Assembly (NCBI GenBank): GCA_030704615.1
Contig: CM060734.1
Coordinates: 6,820,001-6,884,000 of the forward strand
Origin: Takakia lepidozioides
Lineage: Eukaryota; Streptophyta; Takakiopsida; Takakiales; Takakiaceae
Length of the DNA stretch: 64,000 nt
Direction of reading: 5' to 3'
The number at the start of each line of letters is the position of its first letter. The first letter of the stretch is position 1. Below the pieces are notes generated by a model. It did not search any database, was not told where the DNA came from, and was given only the letters and a program-made list of their open reading frames with translations. This document shows, piece after piece, positions 1-10,039 of this stretch. Made by a program: the position numbers and the translations under genes.

Positions 1-7
1 TCGGGCT

Positions 8-1009
8 ATGATTATGCCCTTCAACCAAATTCCCATTGTGTTGGATTTGGCTTGGAAGGAATTTAGTCCGCCACAGTCGTTGGCTCATTACTACCAGATC
101 ATGCGCATTTGGCTGCCAGTGGCGACTAGGACTAAGGTTCTTCCGAACAATCGACCCATTGAGGATCATCACTTTGCGAGGTACTGGTCTGAAGCAGGTA
201 CCATGTTGAAAGAATTAATTGCCTTCCAAGTTGTACATGGGTACATTTATACCAAAACCAAGGAGGTATTAAGTATTGTCATGGGCTGTGGATTATACTA
301 TGCTGCTTGTTTTCTGGCACATTATCACATTGAGCAACAGAAGATGCAATCGCGATTTCTGAGTTATTCCAGTGGGGATCATTGGGTCTTACCTTCAGTG
401 CCACCTCATATGTACCTATATGATGCAAAAGTTATGATGCAGAAGGATTCCCAACTTCGTTCATGGTTTCATTCGGCTTGGAACAATTTGACAACACAGA
501 AATTCGGCCCTGAAGATATTTTCTTTAAGGGACATGAGGCATGGAAATACTTGCACTGTTCCCAAGTCATTGGCACACCTCTTACCTATATAGATAAGGA
601 ATTCATGACGTTCACTAATTTTGCATGCCAGCGCTTACAACAAGTTGTACAATTTAAACTTCCAGATATGGTTGGACAACATTGTATGCCACACAGGATT
701 CCACTTAAAGTTCGGCCGTTAAAACACCTGAGGGGCGACGAGGATTCTGATACTACTGTTTCTTCAGCGGACTCTTTTGACATGGCAGAGGACTATGTAC
801 TTCAGATGGCAGAGAAGAAACGACGGGGATCTCCTATGCCTGAAAGGTTACCTCGTTATCAGCCAAAGGAGGGCCAGACATTTCCAGGTAGTGCTCAATC
901 ATCTCCGTCAACCAGTGACAGGATTCGGGCTCGCACACGGAGTCCTTCACGAGACTCTCATCGTCGGAAGGGTGCTCACTCACAAAGGTTTGCTAATCCC
1001 AAACAGTAA
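8..1009 (+). CDS. 3'-terminal ORF of a retroelement, unknown function
   Basis: An open frame of 333 codons with no family I recognise. The first 225 residues are compact and aromatic-rich; the last 100 are charged and Ser/Arg-rich (a stretch around residues 240-330 with many SP, RS and RR pairs), looking disordered and basic. It is followed within 25 bases by a purine tract and a TGTTAG start typical of an LTR, so I infer it is the last ORF of an LTR retroelement whose gag-pol lies left of the window. The start may be upstream, since the frame opens only 8 bases from the edge. It does not obviously resemble the extra ORF in the 45-kb element. Retroelement origin is inference; a host gene next to an LTR cannot be excluded. 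Confidence 0.45.
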   Translation: MIMPFNQIPIVLDLAWKEFSPPQSLAHYYQIMRIWLPVATRTKVLPNNRPIEDHHFARYWSEAGTMLKELIAFQVVHGYIYTKTKEVLSIVMGCGLYYAACFLAHYHIEQQKMQSRFLSYSSGDHWVLPSVPPHMYLYDAKVMMQKDSQLRSWFHSAWNNLTTQKFGPEDIFFKGHEAWKYLHCSQVIGTPLTYIDKEFMTFTNFACQRLQQVVQFKLPDMVGQHCMPHRIPLKVRPLKHLRGDEDSDTTVSSADSFDMAEDYVLQMAEKKRRGSPMPERLPRYQPKEGQTFPGSAQSSPSTSDRIRARTRSPSRDSHRRKGAHSQRFANPKQ

Positions 1010-1030
1010 ACCGTGATGACACGGCTTTTT

Positions 1031-1060
1031 GAGAGAGAGAGGGGTAAATGTTAGAGGGCT
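1031..1060 (+). other. Polypurine tract and start of a 3' LTR
   Basis: A purine tract (GAGAGAGAGAGGGGTAAA, 1031-1048) is followed directly by TGTTAGAGGG at 1049, the usual junction of polypurine tract and 3' LTR in plant elements. The far end of the LTR was not identified because its partner lies outside the window. Confidence 0.5.
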
Positions 1061-1149
1061 GATTGGGACTTAGACGCTTTTACGGGTTCTGTGGGGTACC
1101 CTTAATTTTTGCGCAGACTGAGACCAACAGGAGCCTTAGGGGTGGCAGC

Positions 1150-1372
1150 AGCAGGCTTTAGGGGGGTTACACAGCCCGACACAGCTTTACACAGCCAGCC
1201 CGACATAGGCCAACACAGCCAGTCACAGGCCGACACAGCCCAACACAGCCAGTCACAGCCCGACACAGCTTCGCACAGCCCAACACAGCCGACACAGCCA
1301 GTCACAGCCCGACACAGCCTTACACAGCCAGTCACAGCTCGGCACAGCTTGACACAGCCTGTCACAGTACAT
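1150..1372 (+). repeat. CACAGCC-type short tandem repeats in the putative LTR
   Basis: Degenerate direct repeats built on CACAGCC(A/C)GTCACAGCC and CGACACAGC. The same motif type fills the 5' leader of the gypsy element at 27.5-28.6 kb and, on the other strand, an in-frame coding repeat at 46.6-46.9 kb. ORFs across it on both strands are by-products of the repeat. Confidence 0.8.
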
Positions 1373-1459
1373 GGGGAACAGTTATCATGGGCAGGGAACG
1401 ACTATGAGGGAACGACATCTGCAGAAGGAACGTGTTACTACAGGGATGACGGTTAATTA

Positions 1460-4060
1460 GTTAGGTGGTTAGAACAGCTTGCGGGCAGATAAGGGGAGCG
1501 GCAACGGAAAGAGGGGACACTTCACGGGGAGCGTTTCTTGGTCATGGAAGAGAGGAGATCAGGCGGAGAGCAAGAATGAGAGCACGGAGAAGGAGGAGAG
1601 ATGAACAATAGATGCTTGTTACATGCAAAGCTGTAGTGAAACTGTAGGGCAGATTAGAGTCACCATGGCATTGGCCTGATACCTGATAAATCATAATCTG
1701 ATACTTATTCGATACAAGCACACTGTGTAGAGAGATATGAGTGAAGCTGTGAAATGAATGCATGATTAATTGGAATTAAGTAGATATTGAAGCAATCTGA
1801 TGCTTCAGTATCAGATAAGGTGAATTGATAACATGAAGGCAAGAAGAAATACAAATGTGAAGCACAACCATGATTCACTAGCTGTAGGTCATGACTGATT
1901 GTACTGAGCGGGCTGAGTGCTTAGAAATATCCAACTCTTTTATCTTGGAGTTTCCACCTCAGATAACGAAGGGATGGGTGAGTAAAAGCCGTTCGACAAA
2001 GCTCTCCATCTACATTGTAGTTTTATCCGTGGACTTTAAATACCAAAAGGATAAAAGGCCTACAATCTCTCCTCCCAGACCAAGAATGAACAATGGTGAA
2101 GCATAAATCATGCTAGGCAAAACAGAGTACTAATCAGTTTCTAGGTTACCTTTTAGCTTGTCAACATAGCCTTCACACAAGTGGACACGCATGAGCATAG
2201 AAATTATAAGTGTTCTTCAGCCAATGGCAGCAAATTGTTGCACATCATTTCACCCTATTAGCCAAATTTAACCAGGGAAGGATCCTTGTTCGAGGAACCT
2301 TATCATGATGTGAGTCAACTTACTGGTTTCAAAATCAATTCTCCAAGGGTATGAATCAGTACGTGACACTCTTTCCAAGCCGTATCAACGTTGCTGGAAG
2401 ATACATAATGGGAGAAGCTAGTGAAATCACCACATTGTATGACTGATTCACCGGTCTATTCCAGCCATATATTACACTTGGGCAATTTTTAGTGGTGCTA
2501 CAAAGGGCGAGGCCACATACAAGAGAAGCATAAAAGCATATGAGCCAGTAGGTATCTAAAAGTGACATGAGGCATCGGCTACAGGGGACAAGCTAAACGG
2601 AGTAATGTACATTGACCGGATCATGTAGAAGGTGTACACATATACTCAATTATGCTGTCTGACCAGGGCCTAGCTCACAATATCAGCTTTCAGGTCTACC
2701 TTAGAAACTCTGTGCTTATGATGCCTTTCTCTCCAAGCTCTCTTGTTGGACACCTGGATCATACCTTACTCGTATTCCATGGCTTTGAGCCCATTACTCC
2801 AATCTGGAGTGCCCCCTCGCTAGAACTCCCTTGGCTTTGAGTTTATCACTCCAGTTCGGAGTGTACTTGCTACCCTTCTGTCAAAGCCAAATAAAGGTTA
2901 GTACCTCAACATGAGAAAGATGGAACAAGAAAGGAGAGGGGTAGATGGTGTGTACAAACACCACATAAGTACACTGGTCGATAGAAGAGAGGGAAGATAT
3001 TAATGTCATGTCAAGACGCATACAAGACCAGTAGGGTCATTGTCAATTAAAAGACATCATCAGCCCTTTACGTGGCACCATCTAACACCTCCTTCCATGC
3101 GCATCTCCTCAAATGATTGAACTGTAGATTTCAGAGTACATGAAATCTCAGGGTGGGAGGGTGGGGGGGTTTTTCTTCTTAAAGGCCATTCATCATTGAA
3201 AGAGACCATCAACCCCCTTGCTTTATACCATTTGCAACAGCTCAGTTGGATCTGAGAGGGCTGCCTGAGAAAGTCTTCAATTCAAAGTCTTCATTTCATA
3301 AGAAAACAGTCCTATGCCATGAGCAGTTATGAAATAGTTTCCAGCATCAGCTTACATACCTTGTCGGCATGATAGAACCACTAGACGTACACATGTGTTA
3401 AGAGCTTGCAAACAAGGTAGGTGTCGAAGAAATCCGTCACCATAGATTCATGCCCTTGAGTCTCAAACAATTGAAGTAAGAATCTTTTCAATGCCTTACC
3501 CATACGAACTTGTATCAAGTGTCTTTTTGAGCAAAGAGTCATTTGAACATACCAGTTTTGTATGTTACAGACCTTCTTAAGCCTGGATTCGGTTTTCCAG
3601 AACTTAGTAGCATGGACAAGAATCAGATTAACATCATGCATTTACATGAGAATATCTGCACTCTAAGATCCATCATCATAGATTCTGCCCTTTAAAGCTG
3701 AGGCTTAAATAGTTATGCAATTTCAAGTATGGAGATCTAAGCCAGAACAAATGAAGTGGCCCTGCTTACTGCCCCATGACCAGGTTTAAGTCTGGAGCTA
3801 GACAATGTATCACAACGTAGCGATACCAAGGCCGTAGCATAACTAAGGCATGCTTAAGAAACCAGACTCAAAACCAGTCTGTAAATGCTTAAAGGAGCAT
3901 TAATAGAATGTCTGATTTCTAAAAAGCTCTTGGGATGTGCTGAGCTGTCCAACAGCTGCAATGAAGGGAAAGGAGGCCCATGCCTCCATTATTCTGACAG
4001 GGAAAAAGCCACGTGGGCGGTGTGGATGATTCCAGGTCTTGGGTTCCTCGGATCTCTTCC
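1460..4060. other. No recognisable gene
   Basis: AT-rich sequence with only short ORFs and no domain I recognise. It may contain the rest of the LTR that starts at 1049. A G-run lies near 3155-3175. Confidence 0.5.
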
Positions 4061-4067
4061 TTTTTTT

Positions 4068-4913
4068 TTAGGAGTGCCAGTACTTCCTTTCCAAGATGTC
4101 TGTTTCCGTTTCCTGTTCGGCAGTCTCCATCGCAGCAGCCTCCAAGGTGTGAATGTTTTGAAGTTCATCAGTGACAATGTTCACTGGATGAGTAGAGCCA
4201 TAGCCCCCTTCAGTGTTTGTTTCCTTGTTGTGCCGTTTGGTATTTGGACAATCTGCCTTCACGTGGCCTTCGCCATTGCAAATGAAGCATATTACCGCCA
4301 GCGTTTCTTCCTTTATAGCCACCACGATGAAGGAGTCATCCAGTGTGGGCAGCTTGATGGATGAGGCGATTGCAGCTATTTCGGGCATGAGGACAACCAA
4401 TTTAGGAACACCATTGTCTTTGTTGTAATCAAAGTGTATGGAGTCGTTATCAACGCTTAGAATGTGGTCTTGCATGGGTTCATAGACGTTAAAAGTTCCA
4501 AAGCTTGCACCAATTTCTGCCAACGAGGTCAGATAGGTGGGAGGAAGGTAAGGGATGGCAATAACTGTAGGTCTCCAGAGTAAGCCCTGCCTGTGCCCCC
4601 AGTCATGGGTCCATGGAAAAATGAACACTTTAGCTGCAGACTGCTGTGTGTTGAAGCGGAGTGCTTTTTCCATCTCCGTGGGGGAGCAGAAAAGCACTGC
4701 GTAGAACCCTCTGCCCATGGACATACAGAAATGTTGCGCCAGTCCGCCTTCAGCACCAAGGTGCTCCACAATCCACCTCCGAGTCCAAGTTCTGGAGCGC
4801 AATTTACCAGGGAAGTAGATAAGTATACCTCTTTGGTTTAGCTTCAACGCTTGCACTTTCATTTTGTCTTTGTCCAGGGTGAGAATCGGCTGCTCGGATT
4901 GCACTGCGAGCAC
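4068..4913 (-). CDS. LINE ORF1 protein (DUF4283-like, zinc knuckle)
   Basis: A 281-residue frame that looks like the nucleic-acid-binding ORF1 protein of plant L1-type LINEs. An N-terminal RNA-binding-like region contains RGILIYFPG, GRGFYAVLF and an LLWRPTVIAIPYLP segment; near the C-terminus is a CCHC knuckle, CFICNGEGHVKADC (CX2CX4HX4C). The order DUF4283-like region then knuckle is that of plant LINE ORF1. A second frame continues upstream to about 5112, so one frame break is likely near 4810-4900. No ORF2 follows on the minus strand below 4068, so the copy is truncated and inactive. The ORF at 31014-31709 is a relative: it shares the FPG, GRGF and LW-P blocks in the same order. Confidence 0.75.
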   Translation of the reverse strand: MLAVQSEQPILTLDKDKMKVQALKLNQRGILIYFPGKLRSRTWTRRWIVEHLGAEGGLAQHFCMSMGRGFYAVLFCSPTEMEKALRFNTQQSAAKVFIFPWTHDWGHRQGLLWRPTVIAIPYLPPTYLTSLAEIGASFGTFNVYEPMQDHILSVDNDSIHFDYNKDNGVPKLVVLMPEIAAIASSIKLPTLDDSFIVVAIKEETLAVICFICNGEGHVKADCPNTKRHNKETNTEGGYGSTHPVNIVTDELQNIHTLEAAAMETAEQETETDILERKYWHS

Positions 4914-5132
4914 CGTATCCTCCCAAGGTGCTTCTGGCGATAATGGAGATGGGGGGGGGCTGCACCGAAGAACAGGGCCTTTTCCAAGGATGGAACCTCC
5001 CCAGCCTTCCGCGGAATTCTAGCCCATATCTGAGACTGGCCTCTGCTGCCACGAGAAGCCCCCTCCTCTTTTCCCTCTTTTTTCGAGAGTCCATGCTTGA
5101 CCTTAACAACAAGTCAAGTAAGAAGTAAGTAC

Positions 5133-5232
5133 GAGATAAGGATAAAGATAAAGTTTCTTTAACGTCCAGTGAATTTACAGAGCCTACTGCTCAACACACA
5201 GGCCATCGAGGGCCCAATGGACGGTCTGAAGG
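5133..5232 (-). repeat. SINE/LINE 3'-end repeat, copy 1
   Basis: About 80 bases here match 8468-8554 almost exactly, both bordered by GATAA-type microsatellite. Read on the minus strand, the unit ends in (TTATC)n, the kind of simple tail seen at the 3' ends of non-LTR elements. Only the 3' part is shared; the 5' part differs or is missing. Confidence 0.7.
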
Positions 5233-5239
5233 GAGTCTT

Positions 5240-8200
5240 AAATCATCAAAGAAGAGTGAGGCGGAGGGCAGTAGAGGAGGGAGAATAGGATGCAATGAAG
5301 GCCACGTAAGGAAGCTATCACAAGCAGATACCGGTCTCCCTGGGTCTTAGGGATGAGACCGCTTGCAGAGCCCTTAGAATCGCTCTTCTGCAGTACAAGT
5401 TGTGAGTCTGCGAAGTGGCGCTTTCAGCAATGACAATAGTAGAAGAAGGGGTGGAGAGACTCCATCGTTAGCTGCGAAGAACAAGTACAGAGTGTGAACT
5501 TGGTCCTAGTGTAGATAGCAAAGAGGGGGGAGGTTTTGAATACCCCCTGATGCCTTTTGTTCTCGAGATTGGGAATGGAGGCGTAAGTGTAATGGTGGCA
5601 GAGCAGCTCGTAGGGATGCAGCGTGCTTGTCGGCTCTCTTAGACACAGGCGTCATTTTTGGAGGCCTCGGGAAGTAAAGCACGCAGCATTCCTGTCATGT
5701 GGTTAAGTGTTTCCCTTTCAGATTGGCAGAAACATGATCTGCGCCGCATTTGGGCAAAACTCGCTAAGTCCCTAACCCCCTCACCGCGACTTGCGGAGCT
5801 CAAGATCTGACATCCTCATAAAATCCTCTGTTTTCTCTCCGCCGGCCAGCTTACTTGTATGGCCAAGCACTTCGGCTTTGGGTATCTGAAGTTATTTCTT
5901 ATTGTTTTACTTGTTGCTAGGGACATCACCTCTTTTTGTATTCTGCTCTCTTTATCGCATAAGCTGTTTGAGCTCCATTAGAAACATCCTTGGCATTTGG
6001 GTGTGTGGTGGAAGCAAACTTTCTGGAACTGGCAGCGCAATTCGGCATGGTTACCAAGTTTGCTAGCGCATTCCCACTTGTTGCAATATTCGCTCTCATT
6101 GTGAGAAGTCTTTTTCCTCTCGGTATTTGGCATGAAAAAGACGGATTGATGCATTTTAGACTGCTCTATTGACAGTCAACCAGCTTACGCTTTTATATTG
6201 ACAGCTTTGGCACTGGTGAAGTGGAGTATAATTGTAACTTATGTAATCGCTCTCCTATACAGCTGAATTTTGGGAGGCTTGAAACACATGGAATATAGGA
6301 GTCGGTAGACACCATAAACTGGAGAAGTCTTTGGTTTGACATAGTTGTTGTTCTCTTGTAGTTTAAAATCTTCGAAAAGTTGTGTCAGTGTTTCTGGGGA
6401 ATGGAAAATAGAGAACATAGCTGTGTTTTAGCTATTCCCAGAACTTCTGAGCAACGAGGAAGGAAACTACTCCAAGATTTCGAACAGTCCTGGGGCAAAG
6501 GCAACCTACTCTGCACCTGTCTTCCCGACCTTCGTGTTCAATGGCAAGACAACACCCCCCCTCAATGGCAAGTCCCCTGGTGAGGGAGAAGAGGGGGACT
6601 TCAACTGGCGTCACAAAAGAGCAAGAGACACAAAGTTGAGAACACAGCTCAAGTTCTGAGACTGACTACCTGGATGTTTGGGGTCCTGATCTTAGTTCTT
6701 TCAGCTTCTGTTGAGATGACCATCAACTTGGTTCCACTGCTTTGTGATCTAATCCCAGGTTCAAGCTGCTGAAAGCCAGTCTTGCGCAGATATTCACACC
6801 TCCTCCACCCAAGTAAACCTCGTTTCTTACCATGTAGTAACCTCTACCCCCCGCCCTTTTGTCTAAGCCGTACAAACAGCGTTCATCACCTCCTCTCTCT
6901 CCACATTTCTTAGCTTTCTCATAGTTGCACCGTTTCATTAGCTAGTTTGCTACGGTTTCGGGGAAGTTTCCCTGCAGTAAGCCTTCACGGCCTTTTGCAG
7001 TGGTTATTTTTTCCACTAAAATGTGACCTTCTTATTTTATTAATTTGATTAAGAGGACCACTGTCCCTTTCTCTAGAAATTTAAAAATAAAAAATAAAAA
7101 ATAGAGATTGGGATAGTGGGTTCAAATGGAGGGACAGAATAATTTGGTGGAGATACGGTCCGACTCCTTGAAACTTTTGGCTACGATAAGTTATGACAAG
7201 CATGCAGTTGCCACAATTGGTGCTTGGCTTGCCATTTTCCAGGTTGATGCAAGCGCATGCATTTCCCTTGCTCTTTTGCTTCAGCTGTCTGTCTTGTTGA
7301 GTGGGTGCTTGATTGGGTTTTAAGATTACACAATGCTATAGGAGTAGCATTTGTATATTACAAAGAAGTAAAAATTCTCTTTTGCGGATCTAAAGGTATG
7401 ATACTCTGAATGTGTGCAGAATCTAGGGGTGGTGGCAATTATGACCAACTGCGCACTGCTAGTGTGCTTGTATGATGACGCGAGGCATTGGAAGATGGAA
7501 TCCGGGCTTGCTGCAATCTTGATACTATGACATCTGCTGCTGCTGGCCAAATTTGGCTTTTCTTGGTTTGTACCTGAGGTTCGTCTTTTCGCATTTACCA
7601 CCTTCCTTTTCCTACAGTCTTCTGTTTGGCCTGCAGTCCTTTCTTTCTATCCTACACTCACCGTACAATTTCCCTCTCTCTCTCATGCAACTATCCACCC
7701 ATGCCACACCATTGCTGTAACAGCGATGTTACCTTATGACAACATTTTGTTCTTTTTCTATGGAGCATACTTTCTGGCGGGACTGAGGTGAGCTCCGGTT
7801 GGATGGATGGCACAGGAACCCGCTTGGATCAAAGCCAAGCGCATCAAGCAAGGGCATGTCCACAATGTCTTATCAAACCGGATGCTCAAGACTTTTGACC
7901 CCAACAAAGAAATCTCCAGAAATAACAGAGATTTTTCGAAGGACATCCAAGCAACAATGTGATTTTGCATCCAGATGTGGTGGACCCTGTCTTGATTTTG
8001 GTAGCTTGTTGTGTGACTAATGATTTTCCTGTTGATGTAAAGATGTTGAATCTTCAAAAACTGGAAATATGTTGAATCCCTTTTACAGAACTTCCTTTCA
8101 TAACAGGCCGTGCCTTCGATACGTAGCATTCTCAGCAGATTGTACATGACATTTCGCACCAATCAACAACAATCCCAAAGATGTGACAAAGGATAGTCAA

Positions 8201-8455
8201 ATCTCAACACATCACATTGTGAAACATTACAAATCACAAATCATATATTCTCCAATATCAAAATTCTTGCGATTGAGTTCTTGAGAGTTTGAGGAGTTGG
8301 CTTTCCGTCCGAGATAAGCCCTAAGTAACCGCGCTATGGGTGTGGCAAGAGTGGCAGATGTGTAAAAAGACACAGTGCATGGATTTCGCGAATGGGAAAC
8401 GCAGATGGTTAATCCACCTGGACTCTTTGCAAAGTAAAGTAAAGTAAAGTTTGTT
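5240..8455. other. No recognisable gene
   Basis: Mixed-composition DNA with short ORFs only. It includes an A-rich tract at 7080-7105. Some of it may be introns or UTR of a gene I could not identify. Confidence 0.45.
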
Positions 8456-8461
8456 TTGCAA

Positions 8462-8690
8462 AGATAAGATAAGATAAAGTTTTAACGTCCAGTGAATTTA
8501 CAGAGCCTACTGCTCAACACACAGGCCATCGAGGGCCCAATGGACGGTCTGAAGGCACATGTTGAAGGATTGAACCCAGGATCACCTAGGTTATGCACAG
8601 GCAAGGCACAAACACCCTGCTCAAAGAAAGGACATTGAGAAGGGCACACATTCTTCCCGCGGGCCCTTACTCTGTACATCACTCTTTCTT
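8462..8690 (-). mobile_element. SINE-like element, copy 2
   Basis: On the minus strand, this begins in a 5' region with GATCCTGGGTTCAATCC near 8580, which fits a tRNA B-box (GGTTCRANNCC). It then runs through the block shared with 5152-5232 and ends in (TTATC)n and (TTTAC)n tails at 8430-8475. That layout suggests a tRNA-derived SINE or a LINE tail. I could not place a convincing A-box, so the tRNA origin is tentative. Confidence 0.5.
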
Positions 8691-8945
8691 CATTTCCTGC
8701 CAGGTCTAGTTATCCTTGGCTGAAGAGCGGAGGCTGGGTTTGCGAATAATTGTGTTGTGAGAATTTTTCATCTGTCTGCTTCTTCACTGGCAACAGCATT
8801 CCCGTGGACCCTTGATTCTCCCCATCTCTCTTTCCTCCTTCCCTGGGACTTTTAGTTATCCTCGGGGCTGAAGAGAGTGGAGGCTGAGTTTACAATTTGT
8901 GTTGCGGGTTTTTCATCTGTTTGCTTCTTCACCGCTAACAAGCTG
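8655..8945 (+). repeat. Diverged tandem duplication of about 145 bp
   Basis: Two adjacent units share TTAGTTATCC, GCTGAAGAG, GGAGGCTG, TTTTTCATCTGT and TGCTTCTTCAC in the same order, at about 8705-8790 and 8853-8935. The duplication lies just upstream of the SAP-domain gene and may be in its 5' region. Confidence 0.7.
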
Positions 8946-9371
8946 TGGGCATTCCAGCTTTTTACATCGTCTTACCTGCATTGGCCTCCGGAGCTTTTGT
9001 CTTCACGGTGTCTGGTTCCCTCCTTTCCCGCAATTCTTTGTCTATGTCGCCTTCATTCCTTTTCCTCATGAGTTTTATACTATAGTCTTCTGGGCTGGGC
9101 TAATTTTCTTCTTACAGCATCTGTTCATAGAAAGGTTGGCCTGCCTTGTAAGGCAATCCATTTTCAAAGATCGAGGCTTGAGGTTCTGCATTGTGTCTTT
9201 ACTGGGCGGTATTCTTTCGTCTGTGTCTGTGCATTCTCCTTCCATATGTCCCTCTTACCACAGCGTCCTCCTCCATTCTAACTCAGGGAGAATCTTAAGA
9301 CCTTGGGGCTGCTGGAGGAAAAGCATTTTCCTCTCCAGAATTCCACAGGAGGAACTTGTTGCTGCGTTTAC

Positions 9372-10031
9372 ATGTCGACTGTGTGGAAGAAGATGAAGGT
9401 GCAAACTCTAAGGGAGGAGTTGGCTAACAGAGGCTTGGATACCTCAGGTCTGAAGTCCTTATTAATTGAACGTCTAAAAAACTTCTCTCCCAAGGAGGAT
9501 GGCACCGATGGAGTGGTGACCCCAGAAGAAGTGGCAGGAAAGGACACCAATGGAATTGCAGGTGGTGAGATTGGCAAGGCATCGGAAGTTTTCGGGGCAG
9601 TGACTGGTGCAGATGTCTCCGCCGCTACCGTTGAGGCGCCCTCAGTCGCCGTCAAAAGCACTGGACAGGGTAGAACAGTGCCAACAGACCATGCAAAAGC
9701 TCAAGAAATGAACGGCGGAGGGGTAGCGGCGCCCCTCTCAGATTTAGAGAAGAAACAAAGACGCGCTGAACGGTTTAAAACGCAACTGAAAGTCTCTGAG
9801 GCAGAAAAGCTGGGACTACGGGCTGCTAGGTTCGGTAATGGAGAAAAGAAAGAATCGGCGACTCCAATGGCACTGAGCCCAACAAGTGCTGATGCAGAGG
9901 CCGCAAAGAGGAAGGCTCGGACAGAGAGATTTGGAATTGTGACAAACAGCGGTGGTAAAGTACCATTATCGGCCGAGGAGGAGGCGAAGAAGAAGGCACG
10001 CCTAGCAAGATTTGCCACTGCCACAAAATGA
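9372..10031 (+). CDS. SAP-domain protein, MOS11/SARNP/Tho1-like
   Basis: 219 residues if read from the ATG at 9372. Residues about 9-42 (KVQTLREELANRGLDTSG, then LLIERL) form a SAP motif, a helix-extended-helix DNA/RNA-binding fold. The C-terminal half has three copies of an R-A/T-E/A-R-F motif (RAERFKTQ, RTERFGI, KARLARFA) between Ala/Lys-rich helices, matching the Tho1/MOS11 C-terminal domain. Proteins with this layout (yeast Tho1, human SARNP/CIP29, Arabidopsis MOS11) are nuclear RNA-binding factors linked to the TREX complex and mRNA export. The length fits the family. The frame is open for about 70 bases upstream, so a 5' exon is possible, but the SAP domain starts right after this ATG. 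Base composition is more GC-rich than the flanks. Function is inferred from domain layout. Confidence 0.8.
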   Translation: MSTVWKKMKVQTLREELANRGLDTSGLKSLLIERLKNFSPKEDGTDGVVTPEEVAGKDTNGIAGGEIGKASEVFGAVTGADVSAATVEAPSVAVKSTGQGRTVPTDHAKAQEMNGGGVAAPLSDLEKKQRRAERFKTQLKVSEAEKLGLRAARFGNGEKKESATPMALSPTSADAEAAKRKARTERFGIVTNSGGKVPLSAEEEAKKKARLARFATATK

Positions 10032-10039
10032 GGTGTACC